Positions 8,161 through 16,279 of a DNA stretch of 64,000 nucleotides are shown in pieces. Source of the stretch: Nocardia kruczakiae NBRC 101016. Its GTDB lineage: Bacteria > Actinomycetota > Actinomycetes > Mycobacteriales > Mycobacteriaceae. A model generated the notes under the pieces. The model was not told the DNA's origin, made no database searches, and saw only the letters and a program-made list of their open reading frames with translations. The stretch covers positions 1 to 64,000 of the forward strand of contig NZ_BDBL01000034.1 of NCBI RefSeq assembly GCF_001612965.1. The letters run 5' to 3'. The translations under genes were made by a program, and so were the position numbers. Numbering within the stretch: position 1 is the first letter of the stretch; every line of letters begins with the position of its first letter.

Positions 8161-9219
8161 TTATGCGATGCGGGCGGTTTCGGTGAGGGCGTCGGTGGCG
8201 GCGGCGAGAATCCGTCGCGCCCGTGGAAAGTCCTGTAGCTGCCCGCCGAGCAGGTCGAGGACGGGAAACAGCGATTGCGCGGGCACCGCGCGTGCGCTGA
8301 GCACGTCCGCGGTCCAGGTGACGAAGGTGGTGAACAACTCGTCGTCGTCCAGATACAGTGCGGTAGCGAGGAATTCGAGAATCTGGGCGACATCCTCGGC
8401 GGTGCGTTCCAGCTGGAATTCGGAATACTCCCGCATCGCGGGGAAACGATGCTCCAGCTCCGCCATCGTGGTCGCCAGCACATGCGGTGTACTGCGGGCG
8501 ATCATGGTGAATTCCTGATCGGTCAGATGCGGCAGGGTCCGTTGCGGCTGCTGCTCGCGTCGCAGTCCCCGGGCGAGCAGCTCGGCTGCGGTCGCGGCAT
8601 CCGGCGCCCAGGCGTCGGCACCGAGCAGGTCCGCGTAACGGCCTTCCGGCCCGAACGCCGCCCCGCCGACGAGCACCGGCACCCCGGCCGCCTGACATGC
8701 GGTGATCGTGCCGTGCGCCGACGGCAGGCGGGTCGGCAGCGACGACGACAGCAATACGGCATCGGGGCCGGTGTTGTGCAGGTGCGCGATCAAGTGCCGT
8801 GTGGGCACCTGGGCGCCGAGGAAGTCGACGTGCCAGCCACGCAGCCGCAGCACCTCGGCCACCAGCCGCGCGGGAAGGGCGTGCCATTCACCGTCCACAC
8901 ACGCGACGGTCACCCGGCCCGCCGAACCGGGGTGCGCACCGGTCGCATGCAGAGCCAGTGCCGTCACGGCGCGATCGTTGATCGCGGTGGCGGTGTGCTC
9001 GTCGGCGACACTGAGGGTGTTCGCAGCCCATTCCGCACCCACCCGGTGCTGCACCGCGGCGATCACATCGAGCAGGACCACCTCCGGTGCCAGACCCGAA
9101 TCCAGCGCCGCGAGCACGATGCCGATCGCCGCCCGTTCGTCACGCCCCGTGACCGCCGCCCACAGCTCGTCACGAAATGCGGAGGCGTCGTGGGTGATTC
9201 GGCGATGCGGCTCGGACAT
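8161..9219 (-). CDS. Cobalamin-binding protein with photoreceptor-type Wx9EH motif
   Basis: The 352-residue protein starts at an ATG preceded by AAGGAG. Residues about 10-95 form a helical B12-binding cap containing W64-x9-E74-H75, the Wx9EH pattern known from the AdoCbl photoreceptor CarH. Residues about 102-225 are a Rossmann B12-binding domain with an E-x-H element (EWH, His113) at the place of the DxHxxG lower-ligand motif, then LRGWHVDFLG and LLSSSLP. The C-terminal third (about 240-345, containing FPAMREYSEFQLERTAEDVA) is a helical domain I cannot name. There is no fused DNA-binding domain. It is the last gene of a STAS-RsbW-PP2C operon, which suggests it feeds a light, cobalamin or redox signal to that module; that link is inference. 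Confidence 0.8.
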   Translation of the reverse strand: MSEPHRRITHDASAFRDELWAAVTGRDERAAIGIVLAALDSGLAPEVVLLDVIAAVQHRVGAEWAANTLSVADEHTATAINDRAVTALALHATGAHPGSAGRVTVACVDGEWHALPARLVAEVLRLRGWHVDFLGAQVPTRHLIAHLHNTGPDAVLLSSSLPTRLPSAHGTITACQAAGVPVLVGGAAFGPEGRYADLLGADAWAPDAATAAELLARGLRREQQPQRTLPHLTDQEFTMIARSTPHVLATTMAELEHRFPAMREYSEFQLERTAEDVAQILEFLATALYLDDDELFTTFVTWTADVLSARAVPAQSLFPVLDLLGGQLQDFPRARRILAAATDALTETARIA

Positions 9220-9245
9220 GAACGGCGGCTCCTTCGCTGTGTGGA

Positions 9246-10853
9246 TCAGTCGGTCACGAGGGCCGAGGTGCGCGGCGCGGTGATCGCGACGACCGCGATG
9301 TCGTCGTGCTCGTGGCGGCCGACCCACTGGGTGGTGAGCATGTGCACGCGCTCGACCACCGCCTCCGCGGGCATATCCGCACACTGGGCGAGGGCGGCCA
9401 TCAGACGTTCCTCACCGAACATGCGCCGGCCCAGCGGTCCGCCGCGGGCCTCGGTCACACCGTCGGTGTAGAGCAGACAGGTTTCCCCCGGCGCGAGCGA
9501 GGTCCGGAACGTCGTCGCGGTGATGCTCGGCAGCGCGCCGACCAATTGTCCACGCGTCTCGGCCATTTCGACGGTCCCGTCGGCCCGCACGATCAGCGGC
9601 GGCGGATGCCCGGCTGAGGTCAACCGCAGCAGCACCCGCCCGTCCCGATGCACCGCCGATGCGAGGACCAGCGTGGCGAAGCGGTCGTGCCGCGAGGACA
9701 TCAGCGCATCGTTGAGCAGGCTGAGCATGCGCTGATGATCGTCGGCCATCGGCACCAGCGCGTGGACCGTGTTGCGGATCTTGCCGGTCAGCACGGCGGC
9801 CGCGAGACCCTTCCCGCAGACATCGCCGAGCACGACGAGGGTTTCCCCGTCCGGTGCCGCCGCGCGGTGCACGTCGTAGAAGTCGCCGCCGATGATTTCG
9901 TGATTCTCCGAAGCCCGGTAGGCGCCGGCCAATTCGATGCCGTGGACACGGTGCAGTTGCGGTGGCAGCAGCTCGCGCATCAGGATCGCGGTGATGCTGG
10001 TCTGCTCGGCGTACAGCCGTGCCGCCGACAACGCGATACCCGCGCGGCCGGCGAACAACTGGGCGAAGACCTCGTCGCGCTCGTCGTAGATCCGCTCGCC
10101 GGAACGCCGCAGCAGGACCAGCGCACCCGCCGAAACCCCGTGGCCGGGTAGCGGAGTCACGATTACCGAGCCCGTGCGGTTCTCGAAACCGGGCGGCAGC
10201 AACCACGCCGGCACGGCCGCGGGGTCCAGCCACTGCGAGGGAATCGGCGGGAATCCCCGCAGCGCCTCGCTCAGACCGGCCACCGTGTCGGGGTCCTCCT
10301 CGACGACGTTCACCCGGACCACGCCGTGTTCGTCACACGAGACGACCGACAACGCCCGCCCGGCCGGCGGAGTGACGACCACCGCGGCATCGGCGAGGTG
10401 GCCGGCGGCCAGCCGGACGGTCGTCTCCACACACCGGTCGACGTTCAACGAGGCCAGCAGCCGCTCGGAGGCCTGCGACAGGAATGCGGTCCGTTCGCGT
10501 TCCTGCTCCAACTCCCAACGGCTCTCGTACAGCGAGTGCGCGGTGTCGCCGAGCAACCACCAGACGACCGTGCCGTCGGCGCCGGGGGAGGCGGTCGCGT
10601 GCAGTGCGCGCCCGCCCACTCGCCCGGTCACCGATGCGGGCGAGGGCACGACGCCCGAGGCGGCCGCCTCCTCGTGGGCCGCGGACAACCAGGGCGGCGC
10701 GGCACGGCGCAGCGGCTCGCCCACCACCGCATCGGGCAACAGCGCGGCGGCCTCTGCGGTCAGCGCGACCACCGTGCCCGCGCGATCGACCACCACGGCG
10801 GGATGCGGTACCGCCGACCATCGCTCCACGTCGCTTACAACGGATTCGGGCAC
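9246..10853 (-). CDS. PAS-GAF-PP2C (SpoIIE/RsbU-type) protein phosphatase
   Basis: The 535-residue protein uses a GTG start with GGGAGG eight bases upstream. Residues about 8-115 resemble a PAS domain, about 140-290 a GAF domain, and about 305-530 a SpoIIE-type PP2C phosphatase. The metal-binding acidic motifs are visible as IIGGDFYDV, VLGDVCGKGLAAAVLTGKIR, LLYTDGVTEARGG and HEHDDIAVV. Such enzymes dephosphorylate a STAS anti-anti-sigma protein and so release a sigma factor or other target. The kinase and STAS partners are encoded immediately upstream and a cobalamin-binding protein 26 bases downstream. The signal is unknown; PAS, GAF and the B12 protein are candidate inputs. Confidence 0.9.
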   Translation of the reverse strand: MPESVVSDVERWSAVPHPAVVVDRAGTVVALTAEAAALLPDAVVGEPLRRAAPPWLSAAHEEAAASGVVPSPASVTGRVGGRALHATASPGADGTVVWWLLGDTAHSLYESRWELEQERERTAFLSQASERLLASLNVDRCVETTVRLAAGHLADAAVVVTPPAGRALSVVSCDEHGVVRVNVVEEDPDTVAGLSEALRGFPPIPSQWLDPAAVPAWLLPPGFENRTGSVIVTPLPGHGVSAGALVLLRRSGERIYDERDEVFAQLFAGRAGIALSAARLYAEQTSITAILMRELLPPQLHRVHGIELAGAYRASENHEIIGGDFYDVHRAAAPDGETLVVLGDVCGKGLAAAVLTGKIRNTVHALVPMADDHQRMLSLLNDALMSSRHDRFATLVLASAVHRDGRVLLRLTSAGHPPPLIVRADGTVEMAETRGQLVGALPSITATTFRTSLAPGETCLLYTDGVTEARGGPLGRRMFGEERLMAALAQCADMPAEAVVERVHMLTTQWVGRHEHDDIAVVAITAPRTSALVTD

Positions 10854-10908
10854 GGCGACCTCCCCACATCCCGCGAGTGAAATCCACTGCGCAGCAGCCG
10901 AACCGGCG

Positions 10909-11424
10909 TCACGGCTGCTCCGCCGAGGTGCGGCGGGACCACTGTCCGGTGCTCGGATCGGAACGGGATTCGGCGGTGAGCGAGACCACGAATTCGACCG
11001 TCGTGCCGTCGGTGCCCGAGACGACCCGGGTGCCGGGCATGAGGGCGTTCATCATCGGCAGACCGCGCCCGCGATCGACCTCCTCGTCCGCTCGCGGCAC
11101 GCGCCACGTCCCGCCGTCGGAGACGGTGATACGGATCGAATGCGTGGCCGTGGCGTGCAGCACGACGGTCCGGCCGTCACCGCGATGCCCGTGCTCGACC
11201 GAATTCGAACAGGCCTCGTTGACGGCCAGCAGGAGATCGTAGGCACGATCCGATCCGAGGCTCGTCCCCGCGAGCCAGGACCGCAGCAGTGCTCGCACCC
11301 GCTGCAGTTCCGCGGACCGGGCCCGGAATTCGATGTGCAGGTCCTCGAGCGATCGCTGTCCGCCGGCGCTCGCGGCCTTCCGATCGCCGCTGTCGGGGTG
11401 ACGCATGTCTTCGGGGTGACGCAT
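10909..11424 (-). CDS. RsbW-like anti-sigma factor / serine-protein kinase
   Basis: The 171-residue protein is a GHKL-type ATPase of the RsbW/SpoIIAB family: the N-box is LAVNEACSNSVEHGH, the ATP-binding glycine motifs are SDGGTWR and RGRGLPMMNALMP. Family members phosphorylate a STAS protein on Ser or Thr and sequester a sigma factor. It starts 6 bases after the STAS gene stop and is followed by the phosphatase gene, giving kinase, substrate and phosphatase in one operon. No sigma factor gene is adjacent, so the final target must be encoded elsewhere. The first methionine is followed closely by another (residue 7), so the exact start is open. Confidence 0.88.
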   Translation of the reverse strand: MRHPEDMRHPDSGDRKAASAGGQRSLEDLHIEFRARSAELQRVRALLRSWLAGTSLGSDRAYDLLLAVNEACSNSVEHGHRGDGRTVVLHATATHSIRITVSDGGTWRVPRADEEVDRGRGLPMMNALMPGTRVVSGTDGTTVEFVVSLTAESRSDPSTGQWSRRTSAEQP

Positions 11425-11430
11425 CCGATA

Positions 11431-11790
11431 TCAGCCGTTCGTGTGGGCCAGGGCGCTCGCGACCGCGGCGTCGACGTCGTCGAAGAGAGCGAACACCGTC
11501 GACAGGCCGGTGACCTCCACCACGCGCCGCACCGGCCGCGGCGCCACAACCAACACTCGCCCCGCCTGTCGCAGGGCGCGTACGAGCACATTCATTCCCG
11601 AGGAGTCGAAGAATTCCACCGCGGACAGATCGACGATCAATTGTTCCGGTTGACGAGTCACTGCCTGCTGGACAGCCGTATCGAGCCGCGGCGCGGTATG
11701 CGAATCGACCTCACCGGCCGCGACCACCACCACGAAGCCGCCGACCGAGATCACATCGGCGGTGCAGCCGCTGTGGCCTTCGTATCCCAC
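11431..11790 (-). CDS. STAS-domain anti-anti-sigma factor (RsbV/SpoIIAA-like)
   Basis: I place the start at the GTG at 11790 (VGYEGHSG), which has an AAGGG ribosome site and gives a 119-residue protein of normal family length; the frame is open a further 28 codons upstream. The STAS fold is clear: FVVVVAAGEVDSHTAPRLD at the N-terminus and AVEFFDSSGMNVLVRALRQA in the middle, where the Ser pair (about residue 68) is the phosphorylation site used in partner switching. It heads the operon that continues with the kinase, phosphatase and cobalamin-binding genes. Confidence 0.88.
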   Translation of the reverse strand: MGYEGHSGCTADVISVGGFVVVVAAGEVDSHTAPRLDTAVQQAVTRQPEQLIVDLSAVEFFDSSGMNVLVRALRQAGRVLVVAPRPVRRVVEVTGLSTVFALFDDVDAAVASALAHTNG

Positions 11791-12224
11791 GTGTTCACCC
11801 TTCCCTACACTCCCGCATCCAGTCCGGCCCCCACGAGTATGAATCGTGACGGCGGAGCGGATGTGTGCAGGCACATCTGCGCATGTCGAACACCGCGATA
11901 CTCGGCGTAGTTTCGCGGTGCCGCGCGCGGCTGTGGTCTCAACCTCGCAAGATCACCGAGTGTAACGGCCGCTGCGGGCCCGCCGGGACACGCGTCGACC
12001 GGCGTTCGCCCAGCCCCGTCCACGGCGGATCTGCCGGATTCGTCGCGCGATGAGCGAAATCCCATACGCCGATGGACGATTGAGAGGTGAACGGCACGTC
12101 GGGGTGGCATGGTGCGGCATTCGCGGGCCCGGTCCGGTGTGTCTGCCGCGACACCCGACGTGTCGCCGACATGTCCCGGCCGCCGCGTGGTTATATCGCG
12201 CGACGACGTTCACGGAGGTGTTCG
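11791..12224. other. Divergent promoter region between the STAS operon and the DUF1304 gene
   Basis: This gap of about 430 bases has no convincing gene. It holds a GATGTG-N6-CACATC inverted repeat near the STAS gene (listed separately) and a GTGTC-N6-GACAC repeat near 12139. I could not identify a sigma-B/F type promoter with confidence. Confidence 0.4.
11860..11877. promoter_or_regulatory. GATGTG-N6-CACATC inverted repeat, candidate operator
   Basis: Perfect 6-base arms separated by TGCAGG lie 70 bases upstream of the STAS gene start, in the promoter region of the partner-switching operon. Only one copy was seen, so the assignment as an operator is weak. Confidence 0.25.
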
Positions 12225-12611
12225 GTGACGACAGCAGGTCTCATCCTCGCGTGCCTCGCGGCCGCGATCCACATCTACATCTTCTATCTCGAATCGGTGG
12301 CGTGGACGAGGCCGAAGACCCGGGCCATCTTCGGAGTCTCCTCGGCCGCCGAAGCGGAAACGACCAGGCCACTGGCCTTCAACCAAGGCTTCTACAACCT
12401 CTTCCTGGCCATCTGCGTGATCGCCGGTACGGTGTTCTTCGCGGTGGGCGAAACGACGATCGGCGCCACCCTGGTGTTCACCGGTGCCGGCTCGATGACC
12501 GCCGCCGGCCTGGTCCTGCTCCTGTCCAGCCCCGACAAGGCGAGCGCGGCCCTCAAACAGCTGGTGCCGCCACTCCTCGGCGTGATCGTTCTGGCAATCG
12601 GTCTGCGATAG
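12225..12611 (+). CDS. DUF1304 family small membrane protein
   Basis: The GTG at 12225 with GGAGG six bases upstream gives a 128-residue protein with four transmembrane helices. The family pattern is clear: AAIHIYIFYLESVAW in the first helix, then FNQGFYNLFLA, GAGSMTAAGLVLLLSS and a C-terminal PPLLGVIVLAIGL. DUF1304 proteins are common in bacteria and have no established function. It stands alone, divergent from the STAS operon and upstream of tspO on the same strand. Confidence 0.85.
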   Translation: MTTAGLILACLAAAIHIYIFYLESVAWTRPKTRAIFGVSSAAEAETTRPLAFNQGFYNLFLAICVIAGTVFFAVGETTIGATLVFTGAGSMTAAGLVLLLSSPDKASAALKQLVPPLLGVIVLAIGLR

Positions 12612-12856
12612 CGCGCCACCGGCCGGTGGCGCCTGCCGCTGTGCGCGGAGTCGTGGGCACCTTCTGCCGGCGGTGAGGCTGATGCCGAACCGGCGGACAA
12701 CACGCGAGCCGATCCTCCGTTATTACCGACGAGGTGCGGGTAAGCCGAGCAGGGACCGACCACGCCGCCGCTCTGGTGACGAATGCGCGGCAGCTCAGAG
12801 CTCACCGGTGGACACCGCACGGCCGGAGCGCAAGCCCGGCGAGGAAGGAGCCTCTC

Positions 12857-13366
12857 GTGATCGGAACGCGCACGCGGCGTACGGATTCGAGCCGATGGAA
12901 GCAAGCGTGGTGGACCTTCCCGGCCACCACCGCCGCGGCGGTAGCAGGCTCAGCGGCGACCACGACCGGCTCGCACTGGTACCAGCGGCTGGACAAACCG
13001 CCCTTCCAACCCCCGCCCGTGGTCTTTCCCATCGCATGGACAACCCTGTACGTCGATATCGCCGCCACAACCGCCCGAGCGCTCGCCCACGCCGAGCCGA
13101 ACCAGAACCGAGCACTACGCAACGCTCTGCTGCTCAACCTGGCCCTCAACGCGAGCTGGAGCTGGGTCTTCTTCCGCGCACACCGCCTCGGCGCCGCGAC
13201 GGCCGTGGCGGCCGTGGCGGCCGCCCTGACGCTGAGCAGTGCCGATCTCACACGTCGCACGGCCGAGGTGGACCGCGGAGGCTTCCTGCTGGCGGCCTAT
13301 CCGACGTGGTGCGGCTTCGCCACCGTGTTGAGCGGTGACCTCTGGCGCCGGAATCGCGCCGGCTGA
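12857..13366 (+). CDS. tspO: TspO/MBR family membrane protein
   Basis: The GTG at 12857 has AAGGAG six bases upstream and yields 169 residues, the usual size of bacterial TspO. The family signature WYQRLDKPPFQPPPVVFPIA followed by WTTLY is present at about residues 36-60, then LLLNLALNASWSWVFFRAH and a C-terminal helix. Five transmembrane helices are expected. TspO proteins bind porphyrins and are linked to tetrapyrrole and oxidative stress responses. A strong hairpin follows the stop codon. Confidence 0.88.
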   Translation: MIGTRTRRTDSSRWKQAWWTFPATTAAAVAGSAATTTGSHWYQRLDKPPFQPPPVVFPIAWTTLYVDIAATTARALAHAEPNQNRALRNALLLNLALNASWSWVFFRAHRLGAATAVAAVAAALTLSSADLTRRTAEVDRGGFLLAAYPTWCGFATVLSGDLWRRNRAG

Positions 13367-13391
13367 GACGCCGAGTCCGTGCCCCACATCC

Positions 13392-13429
13392 CGGCGCTGC
13401 CTGGGAGAGAATTCGCCCAGGCAGCGCCG
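13392..13429. terminator. 14-bp perfect hairpin after tspO
   Basis: CGGCGCTGCCTGGG pairs perfectly with CCCAGGCAGCGCCG around a 10-base loop, 25 bases after the tspO stop and 25 bases before the next start. It is most simply a terminator without a long U-tract. Its inner part, CTGGG-N10-CCCAG, has the same layout as candidate operators upstream of the tandem hydrolases, so it could also act as a binding site for the following XRE regulator. Confidence 0.6.
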
Positions 13430-13453
13430 TCGAATCGGTTCTAGCGTGGTGAT

Positions 13454-14344
13454 ATGACCGTCAAGGAGCCGCATCTGCGGGAGCTGGGCGAGTTCTTGAA
13501 AGCCCGCCGTGCGCAACTCGAGCCGGGCACCCTCGGCCTGCCTTCCGGCGACCTGCGGCCGCGGCGGGTGCCAGGCCTGCGCCGCGAAGAGGTCGCGGAA
13601 TTGGCCGCGATCAGCACCGACTATTACACGCGGATCGAGCAGGGCCGGCTGGCTCCGTCCGAGCCCGTACTCGACACCCTGGTCCGGGTGTTGCAGTTGG
13701 ATCGCGAACAGCGCGACTATGTCCGCAGCCTGGCCGAACGCGCCGACAGCCGCCCGCCCGCACCGCGCGGCCGCCAGGTTGTGCGAGCACAACTCGGCAG
13801 GCTGCTGGAGCAGCTGACCGATACACCGGCGCTGATCTTCGGCCGCCACCTCGACATCCTGGCGTGGAATCGGCTGGCCGCCGCGCTCATCGCCGATTTC
13901 GACAAGATTCCGCAGAAACAGCGCAACTACGTGCGGATGATCTTCCTGGACCCCGCGATGCGCCGGCTGTACACCGATTGGGAGGCCGTCGGGCGGACCT
14001 GCGTGGCGATCCTGCGCATGGAAGCGGCAGCGAATCCGACCGATCCGCGCCTGACCGCGCTGGTCGGCGAGTTGTCGGTCGCCGACGAGCAATTCCGGCA
14101 GTGGTGGGCGGCCCGCCATGTCGCCCACCAGGAATTCGGCACCAAACGGATGAGCCACCCCGAGGTGGGCGATCTGGTACTGGAATGGGACACCTTCCGC
14201 TACTCCGGTGATCCGGATCAGCAACTGGTGCTGTGGTCCACCGAGCCGGGCAGCGCGTCCCAGGACAAACTACGCATCCTCGCCTCCTGGTCGGCCGAGC
14301 GTGCGCCGGTGTCGGAGGCACCGGAGGAGCCACGCCCGCTCTGA
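13454..14344 (+). CDS. XRE-family regulator with MmyB-like C-terminal domain
   Basis: The 296-residue protein has an N-terminal helix-turn-helix with the MmyB-family signature RRVPGLRREEVAELAAISTD followed by YYTRIEQGR (about residues 35-65), and a ligand-binding domain (about 105-280) containing DILAWNRLAAALI, RNYVRMIFLDP and LVLWSTEPGSAS. These regulators typically repress or activate a neighbouring oxidoreductase in response to a lipophilic or aromatic compound. The convergent NmrA-like gene downstream or the tandem hydrolases are plausible targets. It is the second protein of this family in the window. Confidence 0.88.
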   Translation: MTVKEPHLRELGEFLKARRAQLEPGTLGLPSGDLRPRRVPGLRREEVAELAAISTDYYTRIEQGRLAPSEPVLDTLVRVLQLDREQRDYVRSLAERADSRPPAPRGRQVVRAQLGRLLEQLTDTPALIFGRHLDILAWNRLAAALIADFDKIPQKQRNYVRMIFLDPAMRRLYTDWEAVGRTCVAILRMEAAANPTDPRLTALVGELSVADEQFRQWWAARHVAHQEFGTKRMSHPEVGDLVLEWDTFRYSGDPDQQLVLWSTEPGSASQDKLRILASWSAERAPVSEAPEEPRPL

Positions 14345-14493
14345 GCGTGATGTAGTCCGGCTATCGGCCCTCGGAGATCGTTTCCTCGCGATCACGAGTA
14401 CCGAGTTGTCGTCTGAAATGTGCGGCTCCCCAAGTGGCCGCCGGGTTCGATCCTGTTGTGCCGCTGGATGCTGCGAGAGCAATCGGCGAGCAG

Positions 14494-15444
14494 TTATCCG
14501 AAGAGCCGGCGATGGTCGCGAACGAACTGCTCGAAGGTTCTCGGCGCCTCACCGGTCAAGTCGGTGACGGTGGATAGGACCGAATCGGCTCCGCCGTCGC
14601 CGTAGACGGTGCTCACCCGGACCAAGGCTTCTGCCATGAATGCCGGAACGCCGGCGGCGAGCAGGCCGTCACGTGCTTCCGTCGCGGTTTGTGCGTGGTA
14701 GCGCACGGGCTTGCGCAGAATATCCGAGAAGATGTCGGCCACCTCGTCGTAGGTGAGAGCGCGGGGACCGGTGAGAGCATAGATCCGGCCGTCGTGGCCG
14801 CCGGTGGTGAGGACATGTGCGGCGACACCGGCAACGTCACGGGCGTCGACGTAGCTGATGGGCGCCGAGCCTCCCGGGCGTGCGATCACTCCGTGCTCGC
14901 CGATCGACGCCGCCATCTGCGCGAAGTTCTGCATGAAGAAGTTCGGCCGCAAGAAGGTCCACCGCAATCCGGAGCGCTCGATGGCCTCCTCCACCGGCCG
15001 ATGCAGGTCGGCGAGAGGAGTGAGGCGTTCGTCGGCCCGCCACAATGACACCTTGACGACGCGTTCGACGCCGGCTCTGTACGCCTCTTCGACCAGGGCG
15101 AGTTCGTCCCGAGTCTGCGTCGCGGTAGTGGCGGTGACCAGGAAAAGGGTGCCGACACCCGCCATCGCGGCGGGCAGGGTGGTAGGCCGGGTGTAGTCGA
15201 CGGTGACCGCGTCGCGGCCGGATTCCCTCATCGCGGCGGTGCGTGCTGGATCCCGGTAGGCCGCGCGAACGGGTGCACCCGCCGCGAGCAAGGCGTCCAC
15301 CACACCCGAGGCGATTCTGCCCGATGCGCCCGTGATCAGCACCGGACGGCCGGATTGCGGCGACAAGGCCGAAGACGGCGCCGAAGGATCTGTTCCGGTG
15401 CGGGGTCGGTTCACATGCCGGACGTTACCGGGAGCCGCCGACAA
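14494..15444 (-). CDS. NmrA-like atypical SDR (NAD(P)-binding)
   Basis: The 316-residue protein has a Rossmann motif VLITGASGRIASGVVDALLA after a 30-residue leader, then a typical NmrA/NAD(P)H:quinone oxidoreductase-2-like layout: VGTLFLVTATTA, GVERVVKVSLWRAD, LRWTFLRPNFFMQN and ISYVDARDVAGVAA. Relatives are NADPH sensors or quinone reductases. Alternative GTG starts near residues 8 and 11 would shorten the leader. It is convergent with the XRE regulator upstream in the map, a pairing often seen for MmyB-type regulators. Confidence 0.82.
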   Translation of the reverse strand: MSAAPGNVRHVNRPRTGTDPSAPSSALSPQSGRPVLITGASGRIASGVVDALLAAGAPVRAAYRDPARTAAMRESGRDAVTVDYTRPTTLPAAMAGVGTLFLVTATTATQTRDELALVEEAYRAGVERVVKVSLWRADERLTPLADLHRPVEEAIERSGLRWTFLRPNFFMQNFAQMAASIGEHGVIARPGGSAPISYVDARDVAGVAAHVLTTGGHDGRIYALTGPRALTYDEVADIFSDILRKPVRYHAQTATEARDGLLAAGVPAFMAEALVRVSTVYGDGGADSVLSTVTDLTGEAPRTFEQFVRDHRRLFG

Positions 15445-15493
15445 GAATCCGAACGCGGACAGCGACTTTCACCCGGTTCGGCCGCGATCGGAG

Positions 15494-15751
15494 TCACGCT
15501 CCGAGGAACAGCCGCTCGTTCGGCAGGCGAGGCAGTGACAGCCGCTCCTCGATGGTGTCGCGCATCAATTCGATGGCGTACCAAGGTCTTCGCCGCCAGT
15601 CGCTGATCAGATTGGCGGCGGCTGCGGCCGCCGCCGTGTAGTCGAAGGCGATGCCACCCAGCCAGATTCGTAGATGCACATCGCTGTGCGACGGTTGCGT
15701 CGGTCTATCGGGAGTGGTGGCTACATGCTCGCCAGCGCTGTGTGTCCACAT
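15494..15751 (-). CDS. Small hypothetical protein
   Basis: An 85-residue open frame with a plausible start at 15751. Its central part, HLRIWLGGIAFDYTAAAAAA followed by NLISDWRRRPWYAIE, has a balanced composition unlike the arginine-rich shadow frames, and the ORF ends 49 bases before the 5' end of the NmrA-like gene on the same strand, so the two may be co-transcribed. No family recognised. Confidence 0.5.
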   Translation of the reverse strand: MWTHSAGEHVATTPDRPTQPSHSDVHLRIWLGGIAFDYTAAAAAAANLISDWRRRPWYAIELMRDTIEERLSLPRLPNERLFLGA

Positions 15752-16279
15752 CGAAAACTCACCTTCGCGGGCTGGGGGTGTTGTCGAATATCACTGGCGG
15801 GCCGGACGGCGGAGCTGTGGCCTGGTGAATGGATGACGGCATGCTCCGCTCCGCGTGGTTGATCGACCGAGCATCATTCGCTTCGGTGGTGGTAGTTCCG
15901 ACGGAGGTCGACGACGTCTACGCGGCGAGAAGGTGCGTTCTGTCGGTTACGGATTCACCGTATGCCTCGATCCGCCCGGGTGCCTGGGAAAGTTTCCTCC
16001 CTGCCTGCCGGTTCCCGAGGGGCGGAAGGAAACCGCACCTCGGTCCGGGCTTGGCTCGGATCGTGGCCGCTGCGGCCGGGTCATGCGCGACCCGATCCGC
16101 GTTGCCGCCCAGGCGACGCGGTATCGAACGCGATGCCAGGGAAAGAACTCTCCCCTCCACAGAGTCGGTATGCCCCGCGAAGCTGGACGTGTACGGGCTC
16201 GCCGACTCGGTCATCACGACCTGGCTGCGGGGCTCGGCACGAGACAGAGGAGTTCGCACCACCAGAGGAGTGAAGGACC
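15752..16279. other. Upstream region of the tandem hydrolase genes with operator-like repeats
   Basis: The frames here translate to low-quality sequence, so I call no gene. The region contains two GGG-N10-CCC-type inverted repeats (15984-16003 and 16137-16156) that resemble the one upstream of the second hydrolase. Confidence 0.4.
15984..16003. promoter_or_regulatory. CTGGG-N10-CCC(A/T)G candidate operator upstream of hydrolase 1
   Basis: CTGGGAAAGTTTCCTCCCTG lies about 280 bases upstream of the first hydrolase. It differs in one arm position from the perfect repeat CTGGGAAGGATTGTTCCCAG upstream of the second hydrolase. A weaker relative lies at 16137-16156 (CAGGGAAAGAACTCTCCCCT). Confidence 0.35.
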
